Assembly: GCA_013396655.1 (NCBI GenBank) | Contig: WBMV01006616.1 | Span: forward strand, 193,620-257,619 | Reading direction: 5' to 3' | Length of the DNA stretch: 64,000 nt | Source of the DNA: Campylorhamphus procurvoides | Taxonomy: Eukaryota > Chordata > Aves > Passeriformes > Dendrocolaptidae | Shown: piece by piece, positions 12,396 to 22,270 of the stretch | Position numbering within the stretch: position 1 is the stretch's first letter | Layout of the letters: each line of letters opens with the position of its first letter | Translations under genes and position numbers: made by a program | The notes under the pieces: model-generated | The model's database searches: none | What the model saw: only the letters and a program-made list of their open reading frames with translations | Told to the model about the DNA's origin: nothing

Positions 12396-15300
12396 TGGAA
12401 GAGGCATATTGGTTATTATTGCTCTGCAAAATCAAATAATTTGCCTAATTATATGAAAAAACTGCTATCTATGCAGATGAAGACCAAGAGAAAAGCCTAA
12501 TTATTAATTAACACATCTCCTTCAATCTTGTGCTTCAGGGAAACATTAAAAGGAGTGTTCTATCAGACCTGCCAAACAGTACAAGTAGCACAGTTAATAT
12601 TAAAAAAATCTTAGCAAAATTTCAGCATGCAGAAACTTTTATAATCACAGGTACTTTTGGAAAGGTAAATAAGAAAATACCAAGGAAGAGCAGCATGGCA
12701 GGCTCAGCTTTCTCTGGGGAAGACATTTCCCCCTGGGTTTGCTTTCTGGCACATCCTCCACCAGTGCAGACTCACAGGCAGCTGGTTAGGGCCAAACCTT
12801 CACAGATGTGGTGTTGGTGGCCATTAACGCCCTCCAAAATACCAACACTCACTATGAAATTCAGCACACTGCCTTTTTTCACTGAATTCTACAACCACAA
12901 ATAGTGCAGAGCTGTGAATACTCACTTTTGGAGGTGGGGGACTTTCTAGCAAGCTGGCTCTTCATTAGTAGAACAAATGTTAACTAATATTTTCAATTAA
13001 CTTCCAAAGTCCGAGCAGTTTGGGAGCGCTGGCTCTGCTCTGGGCTTGGCTGCTCTGCAGCAGTAAGCAGAAGACTGGTCTGGCAGGGAAAAAGGCAGAA
13101 AAAGCCTCTATCTTGTGGTCAGATCCAGCAAACCACTTCAGAAGTGGTGCTCTGCTTAGACAGGAAGGATGAGAGCGAGGGTGTCAGCCCTAAGTAAGAC
13201 ACATATGCAGGGAATATTCAAATCACAAGAAGAAAACCCCTGCCAACAGGAATATAATCCAGGACAGCACACAGGACCAAAGGCAGCTGGGCTTTGATAG
13301 ACACATAAACTCCCAACCCTCAAACTGCCAGAAGAGCTGAAGGGAAATTCAATAAAATATTTCAAGGGAGGGGGGAATATTTAACCAATATGAGCCCATT
13401 CCATAGTTCTTTAAAAGCATCTCTGTTTCACAGAGATGCTTTTTTTCCATCCAAAAGCAGAGTGTTCAGTGCCCACAGAAGGGAAGGAGTATTAAAAGCG
13501 TTCTCCCTCGCAGTTATCAGCCTACATCCTCTGGCATTCATGAGCCAAACAGGCTGCTGAGGGGACCATTCATCCCAAATAATTGCAAAAATGAGGAAAA
13601 AGGAAAAGAGCTGTTCCAAAGATAAGCAGTATTTATTGCTTCAGTTTAAAGGTGGTGTTATTGTGGAAGTGCTGCTTGTGCAGGGAGCTGTGCATGCTCC
13701 AGCATGAAGTTAATAGCTATGAACAGGCAGCTCCATCAAGAGTCAACTTCCCTTCACACTCATTAACTAGAAAAAGAAGTTAATGTTTTCCAAGGGATGA
13801 AAAATTAGGAACCCAGACTTTAGAGACCTGCTCCAACTGTTCCCTGCGATATCAATCACCATCTACCCTTACAATCCCCACGAATTTATCTAATGCACTA
13901 TTCTAACTTCCCTTCCTTGTGTCCTAAATTCCCTCCATGTAACCAGTATTCCCAGCTCTCTCTGATACCCAGAGACCACCCCTGGTTAAGAGGTGGCATA
14001 AAGTGTGACAGATTCAGAGCCACACATCCTAGAGAGTCATAAAAGTTAAATACAGCCAGGAACTGCTGAACCCACACCACAGCTTCTGTGGCACCAAGAC
14101 TAATTTGAGCAGGATTTCTACAGCCAGACAAGTGTCCTTCAAACGAAGTAAATGGGATTTGAGATTTCTACTCTGTCAAAACCAATCAGAAATGAATGAT
14201 GGGGCCAAAAATCACTGGAGAGCTGCTGACAAATGAAAAGGGGGAAAAACCCCCTCAGCACTTAAGACTGCAATGAGAACTGAGACTAAAAGTAACACCG
14301 TGGTCCGTGATACAGCACAGCAGGAAAGGGTCAGCTGAGGTTTCGAAGACTCAGGATCTCCAGCATCTCTGCTCTTCTGTGCTCTTTCCTTTCACACCAT
14401 CCTCTCAGTATTCTCTGAGAGCGAGCAGGGAGGCACTGTGCATGTTCTCTGCTGGCTGCCAAGGAGCAAAAATTAGATACTAAAAGATGCCAGTGATGTC
14501 TTTATTTGCTACCCTAAAAAAGATCCAAAAGCATCATTTAGAGTATTCATAGTCCTGGAACTGTGAGCAAGCCACACAGATGGGGATGAAGAGAAGACTC
14601 TGCTTCTCAGGGACCGAGGAGGTCGTTCCAACAAACAGGACAAGCTCTCAGATGTGCCTTCCTGTGTTCCCCCCACTGTGGCATGACAGGAGCAGACGGG
14701 TGGCTTTGTAAGACATTTGAACCAGAAGGGCAGAGAAGGGCTGTGTTTGAGGACATCAGGCTCCTGCATGTGAGCTTTTCTGGCACATCACGTTCCTGAG
14801 CTGGGTCAGCATGATTGCTTAGAGAAATACAGTTCATGCTCTGAAGGCAATGAGTTCTTACTCATATTTGGCATTTTACAGACAGCTGACACTTTCCAGA
14901 GCCAATCTAGTTATGGGAACTGAAACTTCCATACAAGATGCAGCATATTCATCACCAGATTATCAAGGTGAAATGCCAGCAGCAACATTAATCTATACTT
15001 TTTATAGTGTTCAAACAGGAGATGAACATGAAACACTGCCTGCAGTGCTGAAAGAAATTTGTTGGCCCAGGACACTGTGCAACACCACCTTGAGTTCAGC
15101 TGCCACCAACTTCTGTGGCCAACACACTTCACACGGGAACCAAAGCCCACCTGTCTGCACAGAAGATGCTGCATCAACCCTGATTCTTCATTCACTCCAG
15201 CAATTAATTCTAGATCAAATGAGCTTCACAGCTGGCACTTCCCAGCAGCTGCTTTTCTTCCCTAAGCAGCTGCCAGACAAAGGACACCCTGCCACAATTC

Positions 15301-16828
15301 ACCTCCACGTTACAAGCCACCAGCACTGCTGAAGGTTGGAAGCTGAATTTGTGTTCATCAGTAGCTGTTTGTACAGCCCTTGTGCCACAAGGACTGCCCT
15401 CTCTACCACCATTCTAACAACTGTGTAGGTAATGTAGTTCTATACAAACAGAATAACATAAAGGGCAATAGCAGTGAGCAGTTTGAACTGCCTGCCTCAG
15501 AAATGCTCCGAGTGGACCCCCATCCACCTTGTACCTTCGAGGCACTGCAGTGGAATCAGCTCCTGGAATTTGAGGTTACCCGCTGCTGCAAAGCACATCA
15601 GTCAACCTTTTCTATTTTTTCTTTCATTTACAAAAAAGAAGATAATAGTACCAGCTATGCCAACTGCACAGCAGTGTTGAAAGGATTAATTAGCTAATAT
15701 CTCTATAGTCCTAAGCATGCAGAACATCACAGATGCACAGTGTAATTACTATTATTAGGTGGGTGATTTCTTTGACTCATTGGGACAACACACATTTTAT
15801 CTGTCATTTTTTCATGGCACAGAAGTCTACCACCAAATATCCTCAGCTGAAAAGAAACCCGAATAACACGGCCCAAAGTACCCATGTTTTGGGGTTTTTT
15901 AAATTTTTTCCAAGCACCTATCATTTCTTATTAGCAATCAGGGATGGAAATTCATGGGCTGCTGATAACCACAAATGAAGCCTGACAGAAAGGCTACTGA
16001 CCTACTTGCTAAGTGCAGTATCCTCCTAAAAAACACATCCAAAACTAAACTATGCTGGATCTGCTTTCCCTGACTGCCAGAAATGTTCATAAAGGCTTTA
16101 ACTGCTGGCCAAATCAGCTCTAGAGATGTTAATCTGATAGAAAGTTCTCTTCCTTAGGGTGTAGTGATGTGGCTGGGCTCAGTCAGGGCACTGCAACATC
16201 AACCAGAGAAGAGTATATTGGTCACACATTTTGAAGAATGCATTAAAATTAGGATTTCTCTTCTTGGTACATAACATGGACAGTCTCAGAGCTCTGAAAC
16301 CTCCTGTATGGTTCAGCTCTTTCCTGAAAGAAACTAGAGAACAGAGGACAGTCACTATGGACAAATGGAGATCTGTAGCCTCAAAAGATAAGCTAAACTA
16401 CAAGAAAGGGGATGAGAGTTTGGTTTTTGGGGAAAATCTGAGGGAAAACTTTGACAGCAAAGGAGCCAAGAGGAGTGTGATAGAACTGAGAGCTCTACTT
16501 GTGTACATTTGTCCAGTATGATGCTAATTCAACATTAGCAATGTCATACTGAGAATAACAGATGATTCCAGGATGTTGATTTTCTCTCTCAACAGTAAAA
16601 CTCAACACTTTGCATAGAAATTTAGGTCAGCACACAATCACAGAGAGAAGCCTGATGAACACATTAAGCAAGAGTTTAAAGCAATGCTAAACCAAACAGC
16701 TGAAGAAATACAGCATGTAGAGATGTCACCAAAGGTCAGAGTAAATTCACTCTCTTGTAGATTTGCAGTTGGATATAAAGTGCCATGAATCATTGGTGTT
16801 CTGTCAGAAAAGCCCAGTAACAGACTTG
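12396..16828. other. Unique sequence, no gene called
   Basis: Open frames of 124 codons (12530-12904) and 160 codons (14850-15332) show no recognisable family. The notable structure is a perfect hairpin at 13413-13443. No interspersed repeat was recognised. Confidence 0.5.
13413..13443. repeat. Perfect 13-bp inverted repeat, 5-nt loop
   Basis: The arm aaaagcatctctg and its exact reverse complement cagagatgctttt are separated by tttca. The 3' arm runs into a longer T run. The shape resembles an intrinsic terminator, but in a vertebrate genome it has no assigned role; a transcript would fold into a strong stem-loop. Confidence 0.85.
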
Positions 16829-17471
16829 CAAAATCCCAGAGTGGGTCAGGCTGGAAGGGACCACAGTGGGGCATCTGGTGTCCCCCTCCTGCCCCAGCAG
16901 GGCCATCCCAGAGCACATGGCACAGCATTGTGCCCACACAGCTCTGGGATGTGCCCAGGGAGGAGACTCCAGCCCCTCTCTGCTCTCTGCTCAGGGCTGG
17001 GGCACTGCCCAGCCAAGAAGTTCTTCCTGCTGTGCAGGTGGCACTTGCTGGGCATCAGTTCCTGCCCTCTTGTCCCTCTGGTGCCAGGGCTGGGCCCCCC
17101 GAGCAGAGCCTGGTCCCTGCTCTGCCCCCTCCCTGCAGGCACTGCCAGCCCTGGGCAGGTGCCCTCTCAGGGGGTGCTCTGGAGGCTGAACAGCCCCAGC
17201 TCCCTCAGCCTTTGCTGCTCCCAGAGATGCTCCAGCCCTTGGGCATCTGCGCAGCCTGCGCTGGCCCCGCTGCAGGAGCTCCCTGGCCCTGCTGTGCTGA
17301 GGAGCCAGAGCTGGGCACAGCCCTGCAGATGTGCCTGCCAGGGCTGCCCACAGGGGCAGGAGCCCCTCCTCACCTGCCAACAATGCCCTTCCTGGTGCCC
17401 CCCGGGGTCCCAGTGCCCTCCTTGCCCCAGGGCTCATGGCTGGGCAGGCACAGCTGGTTGCCCACCAGGAG
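16829..17471 (-). mobile_element. CR1 LINE 3' fragment, about 640 bp, GC-rich
   Basis: Antisense CR1 of a type distinct from the others here. It has the terminus aaatcccagagtgggtcagg, then ggaagggaccacagtgggg, a gccatcccagagcacatgg block, the ggctgaacagccccagctc block, and finally ggctcatggctg and gcccaccagga. It covers the CR1 3' UTR and the end of ORF2. It is markedly GC-rich, which leaves several overlapping frames open for 100-270 codons. Those frames follow from base composition and do not support a gene. Confidence 0.88.
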
Positions 17472-17506
17472 CTGTTCAAAGTAGCACAACAGCTCTAGGC
17501 ACTCAC

Positions 17507-17561
17507 CTACTGGAACTGGGCTTGGGTCCTTATGTTTGTCATAGTCCAACTCAACAAACAC
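17507..17561 (-). other. Candidate 55-nt exon, unidentified
   Basis: On the minus strand a pyrimidine-rich stretch ending in ctcggcctcacag is followed by 55 nt encoding VFVELDYDKHKDPSPVPV and then a strong donor, gtgagt. The acceptor, open frame and donor fit a short internal exon. The frame also stays open beyond both sites, and such triplets occur by chance. I do not recognise the peptide. A nearby minus-strand open frame (17602-17814) cannot be joined to it in frame through an obvious small intron. The CR1 copy at 16829 would lie in its downstream intron, 36 bp away. Confidence 0.2.
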
Positions 17562-18439
17562 CTGTGAGGCCGAGGGACTGACAGGGAATCTCCAAGGAAT
17601 GTCACCTGGCACACTTGCCTTTCCATTCCCCAGAACACATGCACCAGCCTGGCATGGAACCCTCTCGCAGGATCACACCGATCCAGCTGGGATCATTTAT
17701 ATCAACTTCCAGGATAACACCACAGTGCAAAGGAGGAAAGCACAGCACTGCTCTCATACCTTCTTGCTTTTCCCAATCTGTCAGCCCCATAAAGCTCCTC
17801 ACAGAGCCCATCACTCACAGCTAAAATTCCACCTCTGCATGATTAGCTGGTATTAGCGAAACCAAATCAATGGCTTGATTGCAGATTTGCCAAACAGAAT
17901 GGCAATATGAATGCATTAGAATGATTAGGCAATTTGCAACTTCATTACCTCCTTTAGAGACACGTGAGCTATTACCTAAAAGTGTCATGCAGATTTTAAA
18001 TAGTATTGAAAAACAGAGCTGCCCTATTTTTTCCCCACAGAAGCCACCACAGTGATTGGCAGCTGACACACTGAGGCAAAGCCCATCCTGCCAGACCCCT
18101 GCAATAGCCTTGACCATACTATCATTCACCTGCTTCAAAGTGAAAATTCAGATGGATTTTGAAGATGTTTTCAATTGCACTATCAAAGCCAGTGTCATTA
18201 CTCTTTCCGTGCTTGCAGCTCCCTGGAACAGCAGGCAGGTAAGCAGTGCTTGACACACGGTGAAGGTGAGCACACCCAGAGCTGGGTGCTCCAGTGCAGG
18301 GCACAGGTGGGATTCCCAAGGCAGGGAACCTCAAGAGAGCAGCAAGTGTGAGTCCTCTGTGACTGTCCCATGCCCCAGGGGCCCTGGCATCAGAGGTACC
18401 AAGTTGTGCAAGCAGAACCAAACCATGGCAAGGATGAGG
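17562..18439. other. Unique sequence between CR1 copies
   Basis: No gene called. The last part may include 5' sequence of the CR1 that starts near 18440, but no similarity to CR1 could be read before about 18470. Confidence 0.45.
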
Positions 18440-18469
18440 GTTCAGCTGGCACTGGAGGTGTCACAGAGG

Positions 18470-18868
18470 TTAAAGTGATAAAGAGGAAAGGCATCAGAGA
18501 GTTCCTTCTGAAGGGAACAGGAGGACCCATATGCAGACCAGACCATTCCTTAGGGAAGAAATCTCCTGCCTCCCTAGGGCTTGTGTCAAAGATGTGAAGA
18601 GAAAGCTTCCTGCTCTGATACGAACACCAGATTATTCTCCATGGGATAATGAACGTGCAACCAGAAGGCTGAGGGCAATCAAGAGAAACTTCAGGGACTT
18701 GGAACAACAGGTTAAAGGATCAGGAACAGAAGTAGTGCTCTTCTCTATCCTTCCAGCTTCAGGGAATGATGAGGGAAGAAACAGGAAGGGCAGATCCATA
18801 CCTGGCTCTGAGCCTGGTGTCACCAGCAGATTTTTGGGTTCTTTGATCATGGGGTGGTTTTATGCAGA
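18470..18868 (+). pseudogene. CR1 ORF1 esterase-domain remnant
   Basis: CR1 ORF1 proteins carry an SGNH-type esterase domain. Here frame one reads GIREFLLKGTGGPICRPD, matching the region around the GDS-containing first block. After a frameshift near 18550 another frame reads CLPRACVKDVKRKLPALI and then RRLRAIKRNFRDLEQQVKG and VVLFSILPASGNDEGRN. A further shift restores FGFFDHG-like sequence near 18835. The catalytic GDS triplet is replaced by REF at 18496-18504, the segment corresponding to the GTND block is shortened, and the final D-x-x-H block has been deleted. The product cannot be functional. Confidence 0.75.
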
Positions 18869-19361
18869 AGCATTTTGGTTTTGGGCTCCTCACTACAAGA
18901 AGGACATGGAGGGGCTGGAGAGAGTTAAGAGAAAGGCAGCAGAGCTGGAGCACCAGGAGCACTGAGGGGGCTCAGCCTGGAGAAAAGGAGGCTCAGGGGG
19001 GACCTTCTGGCTCTGCAACTCCCTGAAGAGGGGGGGAGCCGGGTGGTCACTGGTCTCTTCTCCCAGGGAACAAGTGATAGGATAATAGGAAATGGNTTTT
19101 TGGGTTCTTTGATCATGGGGTGGTTTTATGCAGAAGCATTTTGGTTTTGGGCTCCTCACTACAAGAAGGACATGGAGGGGCTGGAGAGAGTTAAGAGAAA
19201 GGCAGCAGAGCTGGAGCACCAGGAGCACTGAGGGGGCTCAGCCTGGAGAAAAGGAGGCTCAGGGGGGACCTTCTGGCTCTGCAACTCCCTGAAGAGGGGG
19301 GGAGCCGGGTGGTCACTGGTCTCTTCTCCCAGGGAACAAGTGATAGGATAATAGGAAATGG
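18831..19361. repeat. Exact 265-bp tandem duplication across a single N
   Basis: Bases 18831-19095 and 19097-19361 read as identical, with a single N at 19096 between them. The base after the second copy, at the position equivalent to the N, is C. Copies with no differences inside an old, otherwise diverged CR1, joined exactly at an N, look like two overlapping contig ends placed side by side, not a biological duplication. Confidence 0.9.
19096..19096. other. Single-N assembly gap
   Basis: One N lies exactly between the two identical 265-bp copies. A one-base gap is the usual placeholder for a negative or unknown gap size. Confidence 0.85.
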
Positions 19362-19582
19362 CCTCAGGCTGGGCCAGGGGAGGTTTAAGTCGGATATTAG
19401 GAAAAATTTCTTAACTGAAAGGGTTGTAAAGCATTGGAAGAGGCTGCCCAGGGCCACCATTCCTGCAGGGATTTAAAAGATGTGTAGATGTGGCACCTGG
19501 GAACATGGTTTAGTGGTGGGTTCAGCAATGTTGGACTTCATGATCTTAAAGGTTTCTTCTAACCTAAATGCTTCTATGGTTC

Positions 19583-22204
19583 TCCTAAGGGAAAAGGGAA
19601 GCAAAAATGCTAATGGAATGAGAAACTGGGTGTGCCAGAGTCTACCTGATCACCAGCAAACAAAAATAGGGCAGCAGGAGACAGGCATCCCAAGAAACAG
19701 TCCATTAGGAATCATATCTTCAGCTCCTAGCTGAATGACTCCAGGGAAACAAACTACACAGCTACAGCCAGGCCAGTATTTTCAGCTAAAGCACTGAAGT
19801 TTTTGGAAACTAAAAGCAGTTTTTGCAGCCAGAAAATTATTATTCTTACTCAGCACTTGTGAGGTGAAAATTAGTAGTTACGTCTCATTCCAACCACTGC
19901 ACGATTGTTTAGAAGAAACCTCTGCCTTCTGCTTTATGTAAAATCCATGTCAGAATCGAGACAAAACTGGAATCAGTCTGCAGTTTGAACAGTAACCTGC
20001 ATTTTACTCAACCACTGTGCTTACATTTTTAATGACAGCTCTCCTGTGCATCCTCCTTAAGCTGTTGGTCCACAAAAGCAAGGGAAATTCCCCATGTGCC
20101 ATAGAATGGAGCAGACCCCTTGCCTGCTACCCTAAAGCTTCAGACTGTCTGCTGTAAAAGTAACTCAAATTACAGCTCTAACACCTCAATGCAAAGTAAA
20201 AGCATTCCCCTAGCTGAAAGAATTTAACAGGGAGAAAACTTTCCCATATCTAAACCAACTTGCAAATACCACACCTATGGCAGGCAAACAGTGCAACCTC
20301 TCTGTATAGCCTTGTCTAAAATACCTTTGCAAACCCAAGTATACACAGCAGACCTGTGCAGGGAATGTCCTCCATTGCAACACCTACCAACGTGCTGCTG
20401 AAGAATAATTTATTGAAATAAAAATAAAAATGAAAACTGAAAAAGTTTCCAAAGAATCTTCTTAGAAACAAGAGGAATATGCATCATCCAAGTGCTGGTC
20501 CGACAGTTCGTTTATGTCTACCTGTAAATAAAAGACTGTAATCTCACTTGTTGCAATTAGATATCATTATAGTGCTCTACTTTCTGATTTTATTTGTTAA
20601 TGAACTGAAGCCATTTCAGATATGAATAATTACAGTGTCTGTAACTTTTAACAAAAAGCTCCACAACGAAACAGTAATTCAAGCTAATAAACCCCAACCA
20701 AAAACCCTCTCTCAAACATAAATTACCAATTAAGTACCACAAGGAAGATTTAAATCAGAAGCCTCATGAAATCTATTCTAATACTTAGCAGCAAGAACAA
20801 AGCACAGAGCATACAGAGATGCTCTGGTGGATTGTCCTCAGAGCTGACTGCACACAACACTGCCACAGGCAGCCAAAAAGCACCTGCAGATCACCACAGA
20901 AACTGGTGACACACCTGAGGGACCACTTCATTTGGGCTGAAGGAGCTGCAAGATGGACCCCAGCAATGAGCCTGCTTCTACTGGACTAATTTGCAATGAA
21001 TTTCCTGGCAAAAGTCAAATTTAACAGCCCTTCCACATCACCACAGTTGTGTTACAATGGTTGTTTTCAAATCACCAAGAGAAGACATCAGTGACTTGAA
21101 CCCAAATTCTTTGAGGCTTGTTTGAGAAATTAAGAAAGCAGCTAATACAAGTGTTCCTTTAATCTCTTTGACAGCTTCAAACATCACGAACAGTAGATGC
21201 ACATGAAAGGTCTCTGGTTTGCAACTGCATTTATTTCCAGCACGGACCTGTCGGGTGGAACACACATGCACAGCTTCTCTATTAAATAGGATTTATTCAA
21301 CCAAGATATTGATACTTCAAGGTCAGTTCACACTGGATCATCCACTGACATCTACTCCTCTTTTAATACCCCATTTCACTGGCTCTTCTAAAAATTCAGA
21401 CCCCGACTCCTGTCGCACACCTGCCAAATGCTACGCCCAAGCAGATGTTAAAAACAGTCACAGAGAACACAAAAAACGTTGTTATTGTTTGTTACCACAG
21501 TGTGAAATAGGCGTCTGAGAATGTATCCACAGTAATTAAGACTGCTGGAACAGTCAGGCAGTTACTGCTGTGGGTGTGGAAGTAAACAAGAAAAAAAGCA
21601 GCCCAATAAATTAAATAAATCCTTGTAGTGTGAGTGCAGGAGACAGACAGCCGTCTCAGGCAGCAGCAGGAACATCTGCAGAAGCAGGAGGAAGCCCACC
21701 ATGATCTGTGGCACAGCTGTGTAACTGCTGTGGCAAAGAAGCTCCGGAGAAACACCTGTGTAGAAATGAATGGTAAGTTCAAACAGCCTTCCAAATAAGA
21801 TTTCTGGCTGCAGTTGGTTACAACTGCAAATTCTGCATATTGTGAATTGCTAATATCATAAAACAAATTTGGAAGAGGTGACAGAAGCGTTACAGACAGG
21901 CTGACCTGAAATCTTATCTGTCAGGGAGAGCAGGGATGCTCCTTCAAGGTTGGAGTTAAAAGAAAAACAAATGAAGAGGTACTTAAGTCAAATAGCAAGT
22001 CAATAAATAAAGTTGTAACTTCATGGAATGTAATGGTCTGAAAAAACCCCGTAAGCACAAAAAATCTAACAGCTCTCTTGTGCTGTGTTAGGTACAAAGA
22101 AAGCTTTTAGAGGGTTGGGTTTTGAAGTTTATTTCCCCATCTTGTGGAATTAAAGGTGCTTATGAACACCTTTAATTACTTGATTTTTTACAGCTGTGGC
22201 AGTA
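19583..22204. other. Unique AT-rich sequence
   Basis: No gene or clear repeat found. The stretch around 20400-20720 is strongly AT-rich with many short A runs. A hairpin at 22148-22177 is listed separately. Confidence 0.5.
22148..22177. repeat. 11-bp inverted repeat, 8-nt loop
   Basis: The arm aattaaaggtg and its exact complement cacctttaatt flank cttatgaa. Confidence 0.8.
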
Positions 22205-22270
22205 TTGGTTAGAAGGCACCTCTCTAAACCAACCTCCAGCACAACTCCACCAAACTAGGTCATTGGTTGC
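22205..22270 (-). mobile_element. Probable old CR1 scrap
   Basis: The blocks ggttagaaggcacctctct, ccaacctccagcacaactcc and accaaactaggtcattgg follow the order of an antisense CR1 3' end of the 'ggcacctctggag... ccaacctcc' type. The terminus itself is gone and divergence is high, so the call is tentative. Confidence 0.4.

Larger units (their letters stand above)
18440..19582 (+). mobile_element. Internally deleted CR1 with ORF1 remnant and 3' tail
   Basis: Two CR1 parts are joined. From about 18470 to 18868 the sequence resembles the esterase-coding end of CR1 ORF1. From about 18878 it jumps to the CR1 3' region (ttgggctcctcactacaag, ggcctcaggctgggccagg, gatattaggaaaaatttctt) and reaches a normal terminus at taaatgcttctatggttct. 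The rest of ORF1 and nearly all of ORF2, with endonuclease and reverse transcriptase, are absent. The junction and part of the tail occur twice around the N at 19096, so the true element is probably about 266 bp shorter than it appears. Confidence 0.85.

Noticed and set aside
13413..13443. Hairpin with T run considered as a bacterial transcription terminator
   Set aside because: All other features are avian; there is no sign of bacterial DNA or of a gene ending here.
14850..15332. 160-codon open frame
   Set aside because: No recognisable domain, no convincing splice sites, and a minus-strand frame of similar quality overlaps it.
16763..17581. 272-codon open frame, the longest in the window
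   Set aside because: It lies almost entirely within an antisense CR1 copy of high GC. The open frames in several registers follow from composition, and no protein family matches.
17602..17814. Minus-strand open frame reading ...DINDPSWIGVILREG..., considered as an exon upstream of 17507-17561
   Set aside because: The AG|GCAAGT-like site that would link it to the next exon gives the wrong phase and an intron of only 57 nt, so the two cannot be joined in frame.
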